Origin: Mya arenaria
Taxonomy: Eukaryota > Mollusca > Bivalvia > Myida > Myidae
Assembly (NCBI RefSeq): GCF_026914265.1
Contig: NC_069136.1
Location: 33,627,368-33,691,367, forward strand
Direction: 5' to 3'
Length of the DNA: 64,000 bases
Shown: positions 11,897 to 22,829 of the stretch, piece after piece
Layout: every line of letters begins with the position of its first letter
How positions within the stretch are numbered: position 1 is the first letter of the stretch
Translations under genes and position numbers: made by a program
The notes under the pieces: generated by a model
What the model was told of the DNA's origin: nothing
Databases searched by the model: none
What the model saw: only the letters and a program-made list of their open reading frames with translations

Positions 11897-12904
11897 ATTT
11901 GTACAAGGTTTAAACAAAGCATGATATTTTTTATTATTTATTTTTACACAATTGTATGTATATACCATCGAAAATAAATAATAGTTTATTTGCACAACAA
12001 AAAAGATAAATATGCTACTGTAACATCAAGACAATGTTATTCTCATGACGATTTAAGTATCGCAATTATAAATAGAATATTTAATTCAAATACCATTTTT
12101 ATTGACCCAATCTTTTTTCATCAAAATTAGTCAAATTGGGAAAATGCATTTGTGTTAATATTAAATTTCGTTCGTGCTTTATCAAGGTTGTGTTTAGGTG
12201 TTTGCAAATAAAAGGTGAATTATTAGACAGCCATTTTCTTCCACTATGAAACCAGAAAACGGATCAAACTAAGCGATGTGGCGTTGTAAAGAGCTATACA
12301 CTTTATCAAAAAGAATACTGATTCATTCTTAACTAAAACATCGTACCTGCAAAAAGTTATTCAAAAGCAATAAACAATATTACCCATCCACACGTTAATA
12401 ATCAATTAGTTATATGCCATTATACATTTTCTTTATATACAAAATCTTTCCATCGTAGCTAGAAACTTTTATGTTACCTGGCAACAGGCAGTTTATTAAG
12501 CTAACTCATAATGCTCTTATCGCTTTTATGCAAAAATGAGTGTTATTTTTTATGTAGTTGAAGTACTCATGCAGATCAAAAGTTAAGTCAGTTCACCAAG
12601 GTTTCTTGCAAGCAGACGAATGTGTTGTTTTCCTCTTGCTTGAAACTTATAATAAGGATAATAAAACATGTGTTAAAGTTAAAAGGTGATGATGGAGACA
12701 GATACTAACCAATAAATTACATGCAACTATATACATACTCTTTATATACAAATAATTTTACAGAAACAGTTTATCCGTTTAAACACTCAACTCTAAAAGA
12801 AATACAGTGTAATTAAGCATTAAAGAATTTCGTTCTAAAGTGTATTTATTCTTGCTTGAAATTGAGAGGATTAAACTCGACGGTTTAATAGTGGGGAAGT
12901 AAAG
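11897..12904 (+). promoter_or_regulatory. 5' flank of SLC5 copy 1
   Basis: Diverged relative of the flanks upstream of copies 2 and 3. TTCACCAAGG at about 12592 also precedes copy 2, near 31310. Function is inferred only from position and conservation. No clear TATA box or start site can be named. Confidence 0.4.
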
Positions 12905-14677
12905 ATGGATCCAAACACTGCCTTTTCTGTTAAGGACTATGTTATATTTGTGGCAACAGTATTGTTTTCATTCCTGATTGGAGTATTCTTTGCGCTATGG
13001 GAGCGAAAAAAGAATCACAATAATCCGGAGGAGTACTTCTTAGCAGGCCGCAAATCCAAGCTCCTGCCGGTGACGTTGTCCTTCATCGTAACTTTCCAAT
13101 CGTCCATCGTGATGTTGGGATTTCCAGCAGAGGTGTATCTCTATGGTGCTATCTACGTTTACTTCATGATTTCTATAATCATCTCTTTTACTTTCACCGC
13201 TTTCTTCATCGTTCCTGTCTTCTACCCTCTTAAGCTAACGACCGTGTACGAGTACCTAAATTTGCGATACGGCGATAACGTTCTACGCTACGTAACTATG
13301 GTAATGGGCATTTTCTACAATGTATTCTACATGAGTACCGTCACATATGGCACGTGTGTGGCCCTAGACGTTGTAATGGGCCTACCTTATTGGGCGACCA
13401 TCGTCATTTATACATCCGTTACTACAATTTACACCTCCATCGGCGGAATAAAGGCAGTCATTTGGACTGACGTTTTCCAGTTTGTTATTATGACAACTGG
13501 CATATTGGCGGTCACCATTAAAGGTATCATTGAAGTTGGCGGTATATCGCAAGTGCACAAATACAGTGTGAGTCGTATGAATTTCAATCAATTCGGATTA
13601 GATCCACGAATACGTTACACATTCTGGAATTTGGGGGTAACATCTGTTCCTATGTGGTTGTATACAGGTTACATGCAACCGGCGATGCAAAGAGTATACT
13701 CAACGCCAGATGTAACGACAGCAAGAAATATGTACCTTGTTTCCGTCCCCGTATACATACTGATTTGTCTTGGAACAATATTTGAAGGAGTGGTCATATT
13801 TGCATACTATTCATCAAAAGGATGTGACATTTATAATAGTGGGATGATAGACAATATCAACCAGCTTGTACCGTACACGGTGTTGGAGTTTTTCGGAGAA
13901 CTCCCAGGCCTACCAGGCCTTTTTATCGCCGCGTTATCCAGTGCCGCATTTAGCACACTGTCTTCGTGTCTCAGCTCCCTCTCTGCCATCGCGTATGAAG
14001 ATATCTTAAAAGTCCGAAATCCGAACATCAGTTCTCAAGTTGCCACGTACATATCACGGCTCGTAACTATTTTGTTCGGACTTATAGCGCTAGCAGTGAC
14101 GTTCCTGATATCAAATTTACCTGGCTCAGTGATCTCACTATTTTCAAGTTTCGTAGCCTGTATGGATGGCCCGACATGTGCAATATTTATGTTGTCTGCG
14201 TTTAGCCGAAGGGTGACGTCAAAGGGTGTGTTATTCGGAGCTATATGTGGGATGTCCATATCTCTATGGTTGAATCTTGGCAAGCTATTCTCTGATATTC
14301 CTGCAGATACACCTTTACCAGCAGGTCCAACAGACACTTGTCCGAGTACGTCCAATTTCAGTTCCCTGGCCTCCGTTATACCAAACGGGTATTCGACAAC
14401 TACCTACTTGCTACTTAACGAAACATCGACGAAACACGCAACCAACAACCTTTCAGGGTTGCAGGAATTTTACCGTGTATCATATATGTACTATTCTTTT
14501 ATAGGGTTTACTGTTTCTTTAGTTATTGGATTTTTAGCCAGTTTGTGTTGTGAAGCGCCAAAACGAGTGGACACCAGGTGTCTGTTTGAATTCCATAAAC
14601 ATGTTTTAGGCAAACAGTCAGACAAAGTGAACGAGAGAACAATTGCAAATGAAAATGAGGTGGAAGCGCTAGTGTAA
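12905..14677 (+). CDS. SLC5-family sodium/solute symporter, SMCT/SMVT-like, copy 1
   Basis: Single open frame of 590 aa without introns. The family is the sodium:solute symporters, closest by eye to the SLC5A8/A12 (monocarboxylate) and SLC5A6 (multivitamin) branch, about 600-635 aa in vertebrates. Visible marks: DYVIFV first helix (11-16), YEYLNLRYG (115-123), GGIKAVIWTDVFQ (180-192), the Na2-site helix AAFSTLSSCLSSLSAIAYED (347-366), and GPTCAIFML (422-430). About 13 hydrophobic segments are expected. A variable, probably extracellular loop (about 462-520) has N-glycosylation sequons at NFS, NET and NLS. The tail is acidic and ends EALV. The start is chosen for AAAGATGG context and alignment with copies 2 and 3. 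The protein is roughly 90% like the other copies by eye. Substrate is not determined: short carboxylates or vitamins are family guesses. Lack of introns suggests a retrocopied ancestor. Confidence 0.93.
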   Translation: MDPNTAFSVKDYVIFVATVLFSFLIGVFFALWERKKNHNNPEEYFLAGRKSKLLPVTLSFIVTFQSSIVMLGFPAEVYLYGAIYVYFMISIIISFTFTAFFIVPVFYPLKLTTVYEYLNLRYGDNVLRYVTMVMGIFYNVFYMSTVTYGTCVALDVVMGLPYWATIVIYTSVTTIYTSIGGIKAVIWTDVFQFVIMTTGILAVTIKGIIEVGGISQVHKYSVSRMNFNQFGLDPRIRYTFWNLGVTSVPMWLYTGYMQPAMQRVYSTPDVTTARNMYLVSVPVYILICLGTIFEGVVIFAYYSSKGCDIYNSGMIDNINQLVPYTVLEFFGELPGLPGLFIAALSSAAFSTLSSCLSSLSAIAYEDILKVRNPNISSQVATYISRLVTILFGLIALAVTFLISNLPGSVISLFSSFVACMDGPTCAIFMLSAFSRRVTSKGVLFGAICGMSISLWLNLGKLFSDIPADTPLPAGPTDTCPSTSNFSSLASVIPNGYSTTTYLLLNETSTKHATNNLSGLQEFYRVSYMYYSFIGFTVSLVIGFLASLCCEAPKRVDTRCLFEFHKHVLGKQSDKVNERTIANENEVEALV

Positions 14678-14750
14678 AACAAATTTTGAATCTTGATTAT
14701 TAACTCAATGTTTTGTACATGGAATCTATAACAGAGCAGATGCTTCAAGA

Positions 14751-16761
14751 CATTGAACGTGTGTTGTTAAACGAAACGCAACAATCGTTTGCATTGGTAA
14801 AATGCTCCTATTTCTCGAACAACCTTAAGTCCCTTACTAAACGCATCAAGGTCTGCACACTGTTTTTGTTTTAGTATACATTTGTTAATTATTTTCTTTT
14901 AAAAACTTGTAAGATGTTAAACATTAATTATTTGAACGTAATGGATATTTGTTAAGATTTTTAGCTATTTGTTTAGTTTGTAAAATTAAGTTTGAGTAGT
15001 AAACCAATCTATTAGACACTTTAACATGTTATGCTTCATATATTTCTCAAAATTATGGCGATATGATTCACTACTAATTGTAACTATTAACATGAACTTA
15101 ATCGACGAATCCATTTGATAGCAAATATATATTAAAAGAAATATAGTATATCAAGACATTGGCCTTACTAGGTCAAATTAAGTAATATTGACATGTTATT
15201 ATCACATATTGAATAGCATGAATTAAAGATATTTTATGATAAAAGTTTTTTTTTTCAAAAATGCAGATTCAGAGGTTAAAATATAATGTCGCCATCATGT
15301 AGTAAGGCCGTTATATATTTTGATTTAAATAAGCTTAATACTTTCCAAAACAGGTGACGTTACGTCATTATAGCGTAGAAAATGGCCGCACTATATAGCG
15401 AGGTTTTATGTGTTGGGCGCTGTAAATTGGCACAAAAGTATTTATGATATAAAAGAGTGGTCATTCAAAAAGAAATTTGTTAAACTCATTTTCTAAAAAT
15501 GCAAATAAAACTAACCAAAGCTCGTTTATTTAATCATTTTTAAATACCTCGTTAGATAAATGTCGTATTAAACGACCACTCATGTGAAATCGTCTTGATG
15601 TATTATACATAGAAGGTCATCTAGACTATATGTCAGTATCTTATTTTTGAACTACAAAATTGTACTAAAATACTCATTAACGTACCGTGTTAGCGTGTTT
15701 TAAAGAGCCATGCATGGGTCAAACAGCGGATAAACAGTTCGTATTGTAGATGATGTATTTAACGCCCTTTCAAGGAATGCAAAATATTGCAAATGGTTTA
15801 ACGGCGAGTAAATATTTTTGAACAAGGTGATTTTCGTGGCGTTTTAATCCTTTTCGGCGCTTGTCTTAATTGTATACAAAAATCATTCTTTTGATTTGTT
15901 TTCAGTTATTCATGCTACCAAAATTGTTTCTCAAATTTTAAATAAAGATGTAGTAACTAGGTCCAAAAATTATTCATCTTTTATTCAAAGCTTTCAGTTA
16001 CTTTTTCAAACACTGATTTGATTCGAATCGTATCCGATCTTGACGCAGTCAGAATATGCAAAGCATTTTTATTTTATTTATGAACCCCAATTGTTTCAAT
16101 TGATGACGTTACAAAGTTTATCTATTTCATATGCGAGTACTTATTATTTGAAATAAGGTATATAATGTTCAATTAGATAACCTAATAGTTTGAATATGTT
16201 TCATCTTTATTCTATGCAATAATAGCAAGAGAAACAACTTTATTTGGTCTTGAACATCTTCGGATGCACTTTTATAAATGCGTTTATGTCCTTCCTGTTT
16301 CGAACAATGGAATATAATCGAAACGCCACGGCCCTTTTCCAGGAGTAGTTCGTAAAATTAACAATCAGTTTATTAATAAATTGCAGTAATTTAAAGTGTA
16401 GTTTGTTTTACTACATTCAAAGTGATTCGCAGTGAAATGTATTATTGCATAAATAATTAAGATTCCTAAGAGTACAGTCCTAAGGTTTAATTGCTAAAAA
16501 GAAATTACTACGCGATCTACTCAGAGCGTTATTAAATGTAAATTCTGACATTGTAAACCGTCCATACACATGTGAGGATGTTTTCGATGGAAAATGGCCG
16601 AGGTGTTCTGACTGAATGAAATTAACACATTTCGCGGGCCTCTGCAGATGTTCAAGTCATCAAAAAAGTAAATCACCCATATCGTGATGTAAGCGATACT
16701 AGAGAGGATTTGCTGTTAGGTTTGCTCTCTGTATTTAAACGTTGAAATTCTTTTCCGTGCA
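14751..16761. other. intergenic, nothing recognised
   Basis: AT-rich spacer downstream of copy 1. AATAAA appears near 15503, far from the stop codon. No exon or element identified. Confidence 0.45.
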
Positions 16762-17436
16762 AAGTGGTGTGGTATGTTGTACTGTTGATTTGTGCGGTGT
16801 GGTGCGGTGCGGTGTGGTGTGGTGAAGTGTGGTGTGGTGTGGTGTGGTGTAGTGTTTTTGTGCAGTGTGGTGTGGTGTTTTTTGTGCAGTGTGGTGCGGT
16901 GCGGTTCGGTCTGGTGTGGAGTGGTGTGGTGTGGTACGGTGTGGTGCAGTTATGTGCGGTGTGGTGTGGTGTGATGTGGTGTGGTATAGTATATGCAGTG
17001 TAGTGTGATAATATGAGCTGTGGTGTAGTGTGGTGTGGTATGTTGTACTGTTGTTTTGTGCGGTGTGGTGCGGTGTGGTGTGGTGAAGTGTGATGTGGTG
17101 TGGTGTGGTGTGGTGAAGTGTTTTTGTGCAGTGTGGTGCGGTGTTTTTTGTGCAGTGTTGTGCGGTGCGGTTCGGTCTGGTGTGGAGTGGTGTGGTATGG
17201 TACGGTGTGGTGCGGTTATGTGCGGTGTGGTGTGGTGTGATGTGGTGTGGTATAGTGTATGCAGTGTGGTGTGATAATATGAACTGTGGTGTGGTGTGGT
17301 ATGTTGTACTGTTGTTTGTGCGGTGTGGTGCAGTGCGGTGCGGTGTGGTGTGGTGAAGTGCGGTGTGGTGTGGTGCGGTGCGGTGTGGTGCGGTGCGGTG
17401 TGGTATGGTGTACTGTTGTTTTGTGCGGTGTAGTGA
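16762..17436. repeat. GTGGT/GTGCG pentanucleotide array with about 264-bp higher-order unit
   Basis: Strand-asymmetric array of GTGGT, GTGCG, GTGAA and related 5-mers, with G on the + strand and almost no C. Landmarks recur: GATAATATGAGCTG near 17007 and GATAATATGAACTG near 17271; TATGTTGTACTGTTG near 16771, 17038 and 17300. The array thus grew by duplicating about 264-bp blocks. Open frames on both strands here are artefacts. Confidence 0.93.
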
Positions 17437-17739
17437 AAAGTTTCCGCTTAGTGTCTACGAGGTTCAACTCACAAAAATGTGACAAACTCAAACTTTTGTT
17501 TTGTTTTTATAATATGATTAGGAGCTATTAAACAACTGGGCTACACTTTCAAGACAAAAAAAATCAAATTGATATTAACGATTTGAACATATAAAATTAA
17601 ATGTGGCTCATAAAAACCAATTATCAGAATTGAGTTAAAATAACACACACAATATATACTATAAAATTAAAGAAGAAAAAATTAAGAAGAAGAAACACAC
17701 TAAATACAACCAGATGTTTGTTGGCGAAACTCAAGCTAT

Positions 17740-18330
17740 GTGGAGCCCACCATTGTCACAATCATGAAAAAGTTCTAGGAAATATTGCTCTTTGACCTTA
17801 ACTTGTAATTACTGGAGAGTCATGTTCAACAAGCTGGAAAAAACATAACTGACCATTGACCTTCAAGTTAATTCAAAGTTAATTCAAAGTCCAATGCATG
17901 TCTATGTTACATTCCATTCCGATAAAGCGAAAATGCTAGGGATTTTAGCCAATGAATTTGTGTGTGTTTTTTTCATTTGGCCTACAGATAGGGGGATCTT
18001 GCAGGCGACACATCGTTTTCTCATGGCAAACATAAGTGCCAGCTGATTAACAACCCGGAGAAGCCGAAATACAAGGGATTTTGACAATAGTCCCTTATGT
18101 GTTACCTTGACCTTTAACCTCAAGACATGGGTCCTGTAATCGACGCGCTATTTTCTCTTCGTGAACGTTCTAGTCAAATTATTTTAAAATCTCACAAATT
18201 CAAGGCCGTGTTACAGGCCAAAATCGGACCAATATTACTTACCAATGCCGGCACGTGCATACACCGAATTTCCGATGTTGTGACAACTATGGCGAGCTTA
18301 CCGCAAACAGAAATTAACTGATTATATCGC
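17740..18330. repeat. probable dispersed repeat rich in TGACCTT
   Basis: Contains TTGACCTTAACTTG, TGACCATTGACCTTCAAG and CCTTGACCTTTAACCTCAAG, with spaced motifs (AAAATGCTAGGGATTTTAGCC, GCGACACATCGTTTTCTCATGGC) that look like a diverged repeated pair. I recall similar TGACCTTTGACCT-rich repeats in mollusc genomes, but the family is not named. No coding evidence. Confidence 0.4.
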
Positions 18331-18684
18331 AAAGTAAAACATTTTATTTCAAATAAGTAAATAGTTCAAGAATTTGAATGCGGTCACTTGACTTTGATCG
18401 TCATCACATGATATGCGTAACTACAGTTAATTATGTACAGCAAAGGGAAATAACCACGTTGTTGCTCATGCACTAAGATTCCGTGGATCACCTACTGACT
18501 ACCGAATAATGACAAAAAAACACACTAGTAAAAGCGTATTTTTTATGAGTGAAGAAGTAACATACACATCTAATAATACAGCGTCCATTTCTAGCCAATG
18601 AAATTGCCGATAGGTAATCATTCATTACTAGGCTTGATCATTAACAATTTCATCTCTCACGGGTATTTAAAGGTTCGTCTTTTG
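18331..18684. other. spacer, nothing recognised
   Basis: No feature seen between the dispersed repeat and the SINE target site. Confidence 0.4.
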
Positions 18685-18696
18685 CTACTTATCCGA

Positions 18697-18995
18697 CGTG
18701 GCGGATCCGTGGTCAAGTGGTAACTCTTTTGACTATCAATCCAGGGATCGCAGGTTCGATCTCCCGTCGCATCACTAAAAAAAACTAATCGTCTTCCGGG
18801 AGGGACGTTAAATGGGGGTCTCGTGTGACAGTGCTATACACTGGTGCACGTTAAAGAACCAGGGTAGCTCTAACCAGGGTTACATTCTGTCTGTGCACAT
18901 TGCTCCAAAAACCTAAAATGACTAACAATCTTAACGGAGCACTCGCCGAATGGGCAAGGCCCGAGTGCGAGTATAAATAAGCTTACACACCCACC
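18697..18995 (+). mobile_element. tRNA-derived SINE, full length, 12-bp target duplication
   Basis: 299-bp element flanked by a perfect direct repeat CTACTTATCCGA (18685-18696 and 18996-19007). The tRNA-like head has an A box (TGGTCAAGTGG, about 18710) and B box (GGTTCGATCTCC, about 18754). The body has CTTCCGGGAGGGACGTTAAA and GTGCACGTTAAAGAACC, a conserved SINE core domain. I think of the Nin/Meta-type cores shared by many molluscs but cannot fix which. The 3' end reads GCTTACACACCCACC. The perfect duplication implies a fairly recent insertion. Confidence 0.9.
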
Positions 18996-19331
18996 CTACT
19001 TATCCGATACACACTCCCTGTGTCAGATTTTGCGTTGACAATGTATCAGCCAATGAGGTTGTGTTCGAAGTCAGTTAAATGAACTGGAGTAAAATCGTTA
19101 TGAATAAGAAGGGCAATTTCTCTACGCTCACTCTGACCATTCTAAATTATAAAGATTTAAGTTTATGTCATCTAACTATATTTTTAACGCATTTTACTAG
19201 TTCGTTATAAAAGAAAACATTTTAAATAAATACCTACATTCAGTCAAATTAATAAATTTATCGAGACAATTTTAAACTCTATATATTACCGACATAATAG
19301 CTAGAATCATAAACTGGTTATAGTTACCTTA

Positions 19332-19628
19332 TGCACCAGCCAATTTTAACCACGTCCCCCCCCCCCCCAGTCCGGGGTATACTGGTGAAAGCAGGGAAAA
19401 TGGGTCGTGTTTTAACCTTCCAGGTACCCTCGCAGTGCCGGTGAATGCGGTGGTTTTGTCTTCGCGCCAAAAATATCGCGGTATAGGGCTAACCTGGGGT
19501 CCTTGTATGCGGGGGAATTTGGCGGGGATTTTACCAGCATTTCGTCTCCGCAGGGCGGCGATTTTCTCGGGCTTGGCTGGACTGAAAGTCACCGCTATTC
19601 TCCGGACCTTTTACAATTGACTGGTGCA
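19332..19628. mobile_element. GC-rich MITE, TTA target site (Harbinger-like)
   Basis: Terminal inverted repeats TGCACCAGCCAATTTTAA and, from the other end, TGCACCAGTCAATTGTAA (16 of 18 match), bordered on both sides by TTA (19329-19331 and 19629-19631). A 3-bp TTA duplication fits PIF/Harbinger. The 297-bp body is strikingly GC-rich beside its surroundings and carries a 14-C run. Open frames across it on both strands are not convincing genes. Confidence 0.75.
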
Positions 19629-19639
19629 TTACTTGAATA

Positions 19640-20229
19640 ATATAATCAAAGCGCTGAAAGCGCTGAGGAACGGTGGCCCCGAGAGAGTATACAATTTATT
19701 TCAATGATGACAGGAATTTCAGAAACAAATTGATAGGAACACACAGGGAGGTTGAAAGGTGGGGTTCATATGTTTTACAACAACGTACGAGTTGACAGGC
19801 TTCAATTGTATTAGGTGTGGTATATACATATAGAACTTACATACAGTGTAAGATAAAAGTAATGTATGTAGAATATTTTTTAACATTTTAAGGTTGGAAC
19901 GTTTGTTATTTCGCAGTAGTTGAAAGGGAAATACAGATACACGAGTTGATATGAAATGTATGTATTGCATATTTTCATGCAGTAAGTATGCATAATATGG
20001 TCATTTTTTTAAACTAATCCAGGCATGTATGCTTAAAGATGTTAATATTGTTCCCAAGGGATAAGTTTCACAATGGAAATGAACATCATGTAAATGTTGA
20101 ACAAGAACTGTCACAGAGACAGCGGGCTCGACTATACTGCCACTTTTCAGTGTAAGGATTGAAAAGTTTTGGCGAAACATGCATGGATCACTGTTAGATA
20201 AGATTTTAATGCAATTCATGTGGTGAGAT
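19640..20229. other. intergenic, nothing recognised
   Basis: No gene seen; leads into the 180-bp array. Confidence 0.4.
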
Positions 20230-20965
20230 ATTAACATAAATGTGGTTACATGGAAAATTTCAACCAGAATGTTTTAGTCTAATAATAAAGGGCAATTCTT
20301 TGCAAACTGCAGTTATATATCTTGGTTATTCAATAACACCGAGTGGTTGAACACCATTCTATAAAGTCTCAATGTAATACATCGAGTAGTTGCTAAGAAA
20401 TTTACCTATGTGTGCTACACGCAAAACCTTCACCAGAATTTCTATGTCAAATAATAAAGGGCAATTATTTGCATTAAATAAAACTAGAGTTATCTTACAT
20501 GGGTAGGTTTGATTGTATGAGTCTGATTGCAATACATCAAGTAGTTGCTTTGATATTTATATATATATATGATGTGTGCTTGCTCACAAAACCTTAACCA
20601 GAATATCTAAGTCGAATAATAAAGGCCTATTATTTGCATTAAATGCAAAGTAGAGTTATCTAACTTGGTTAATTAAGTAGGTTGGATGGTTGAGTACCAT
20701 TGTATCAAGTCTCAATGCAATACCTCAAGTAGTAAAACAGATATTCACCTATGTGTGGTTGCACGCAAAACATTAACCAAAATTTCTAAGTTGAATAATA
20801 AATGCCTATTATTTGCATTAAATGCAAAGTAGAGTTATCATACCTGGTTAATTAAGTAGGTTGGATGGTTCAGTACCATCGTATCAAGTCTCCGTGCAAT
20901 ACCTCGAGTAGTAACTGAGATATAAACCTATGAGTGCTTGCACGCAAAACCTTAACCAAGGTGTG
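20230..20965. repeat. about 170-180-bp tandem array, 4 diverged units
   Basis: Unit landmarks CACGCAAAACCTTCACCAG, AATAATAAAGGGCAATTATT, GAGTTATCTTACATGG and CAATACATCAAGTAGTTGC recur near 20250, 20417, 20583, 20761 and 20941. Adjacent units are about 75-90% alike. The last unit runs into AACCAAGGTGTGACGCCGATGTC and ends near TTCGAATATTC. Short core-repeat arrays with special flanks occur in bivalve 'pearl'/Helitron-like elements; that link is inference. Confidence 0.85.
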
Positions 20966-21932
20966 ACGCCGATGTCGACGCTTGGGTGAGTAGTATAGCT
21001 CTCGATATTCTTCGAATATTCATACTAAAAATTGATATGAAAATACCATCTGTATGCAGACAGAACATGGAAACAAACAACATAGCAAATGAAAAGTGTT
21101 TTATACAAACAAGTAGTACAATGTTTTATTTACATATCAAAATCAACCTAAAGTAGTAATACATTCAGTAAATGTCTGTGTTGGAAATATGTATGTGAGC
21201 AAACTATGCATGTTTCGATGAGGTTGGCAATAAATACATGTGTAACTGCACATCAAATATGTATTAACATTATCAACATATACACTGAAAGAACATGTAC
21301 AATTATATGAATGAAACATTTATGTGTTATCAGTGTTTATGCACCATTTTCAATAAAAGTTTCAGTATAAAGCAACAACTGGTACAAAAATATGGTCATT
21401 GCAGCATTGCCATATTATGATAGATGGCACAGTGTAATTGCAAGCATGTTTAGTTGTGGAATACAAATGAGTAAGAGATGCTTATGAGTAAGACTGTTTG
21501 TCGTTATTCAGTAAAATAGACATCGAAATTGGCAGATGAAATAAACAGAGCATCCGAAAAGTTTATGGTCAGTTTGTGGTACATCTCAAATTCAAAACAA
21601 GTGACAGTTTGTGTGCTCCTCCTCATAATGATTTCCAAGGCAACAGGGCAATGGTCCATTTAGAACGTCTGAATGTTCTTCAGGATAGTGGCTTGAAGGC
21701 ATGCTGTTACATCACAGCTGAGTACATCAAAGCTGAGTAAATCAATACCATGGTGGTGTTGACCTGAAGGCTTCAGTTTTCTGAAAGTACATGTACCACA
21801 TACATAGTCATTAATATTCATTGCATGATAGAATAAGGAAGTGACTACAACACAATTGTTTGGAACTTTATAGAAACTTCTACTTTTATTTTATGTGTGC
21901 TGAAATTTCTAAGTAGTTGTCCATTTTATATA
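20966..21932. other. intergenic, nothing recognised
   Basis: No supportable exon or element. Confidence 0.4.
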
Positions 21933-22182
21933 AACACACAAACAGGTCTAGATGAACAAGAGATGTCATTTGAAGGTGAAATGGTGGGAACTGATTCACT
22001 TCTGAAAAAGGCATGCATTTAAAGAAATTTCGGTAAGATGGAAAAAGAAATTGATTATGAACACACAAACAGGTCTAGATGAACAAGAGATGTCATTTGA
22101 AGGTGAAATGGTGGGAACTGATTCACTTCTGAAAAAGGCATGCATTTAAAGAAATTTCGGTAAGATGGAAAAAGAAATTGAT
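21933..22182. repeat. two-copy perfect 127-bp tandem duplication
   Basis: The stretch from AACACACAAACAGGTCTAGA to GAAAAAGAAATTGAT occurs at 21933-22055 and again at 22060-22182, offset 127 bp. No mismatch was seen over about 123 bp, so the duplication is very recent, or this is an assembly artefact. Confidence 0.93.
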
Positions 22183-22484
22183 AAAGTGAAAGAACAGATT
22201 TGCGGAATTGATTCCGTTGTGATGACAATGTGAGATGTACCTTGACCTTTGGGAAGGGATGTGGGCATTGCTCATGCTAAGTAGCCATTATGGGCCGAAT
22301 GAAATTTGGATTTTTTAAAGACCCTAATTCCTGTACTTGACACATTCAGAGACAGGACAAATAGTAAATAAAACCTGACCTGTGGGTATCTGAATTACAT
22401 GCAACATGTCAACTTTTAATGTTGATCAAAAATATACCAAACCCTAACAATACATATATGAGAAAGTTAAAGAGCGGACACAGC

Positions 22485-22815
22485 CACCTTGACTAAATGC
22501 ATAGGACACAAAGACAATGATAGCCACTACATGCTCAATGAATGTTTATACATAAGAATTGCATAGGAGCTAACATAATTGCTTAGGACACATATGAAAT
22601 GAAAGCCACTACATTCTCAATGAGCGTTATAGTGACGGAACTGCACCGGACACATAGGCAATGATAGCCACTTCATGCTCATAGGGCGTTAATATGACGA
22701 AATTGCGTAGTAGTTAACGGAATTGCGTATGAAACATAGGCAAGGATAGCAACTACACGTTTAATGAGCATTAAGGTGACGGAATTGCATAGGTGGTAAT
22801 ATAATTGCATACGAC
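22485..22815. repeat. diverged tandem repeat, about 75-90-bp units
   Basis: Four to five imperfect units with the order GAATTGCATAGG, GACACATAGGCAATGATAGCC, ACTACATGCTCAATGAGCGTT, ATAGTGACGG. Spacing varies and divergence is high, so it looks old. Confidence 0.65.
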
Positions 22816-22829
22816 ACGGTGTGAGACCA

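Larger units (their letters stand above)
8570..14750. repeat. segmental duplication, unit 1
   Basis: Flank plus gene homologous to units 2-4. GCATAATAGTTAGTATGTTC at about 8581 matches 42280. The sequence with AGTAGGACAATATCGACTCT at about 8918 matches 36365 and 42570. AATAATAGTTTATTTGCACA at about 11978 matches 36644. TTAATATTAAATTTCGTTCG at about 12155 matches 37656. Homology fades soon after the stop codon (about 14750). Private additions are the MITE at 8645-8729 and the 64-bp minisatellite. Confidence 0.8.

Noticed and set aside
13382-14748. Antisense frames inside the SLC5 genes (65-106 codons, repeated in all copies)
   Set aside because: They mirror the conserved sense codons; conservation is explained by the sense protein.
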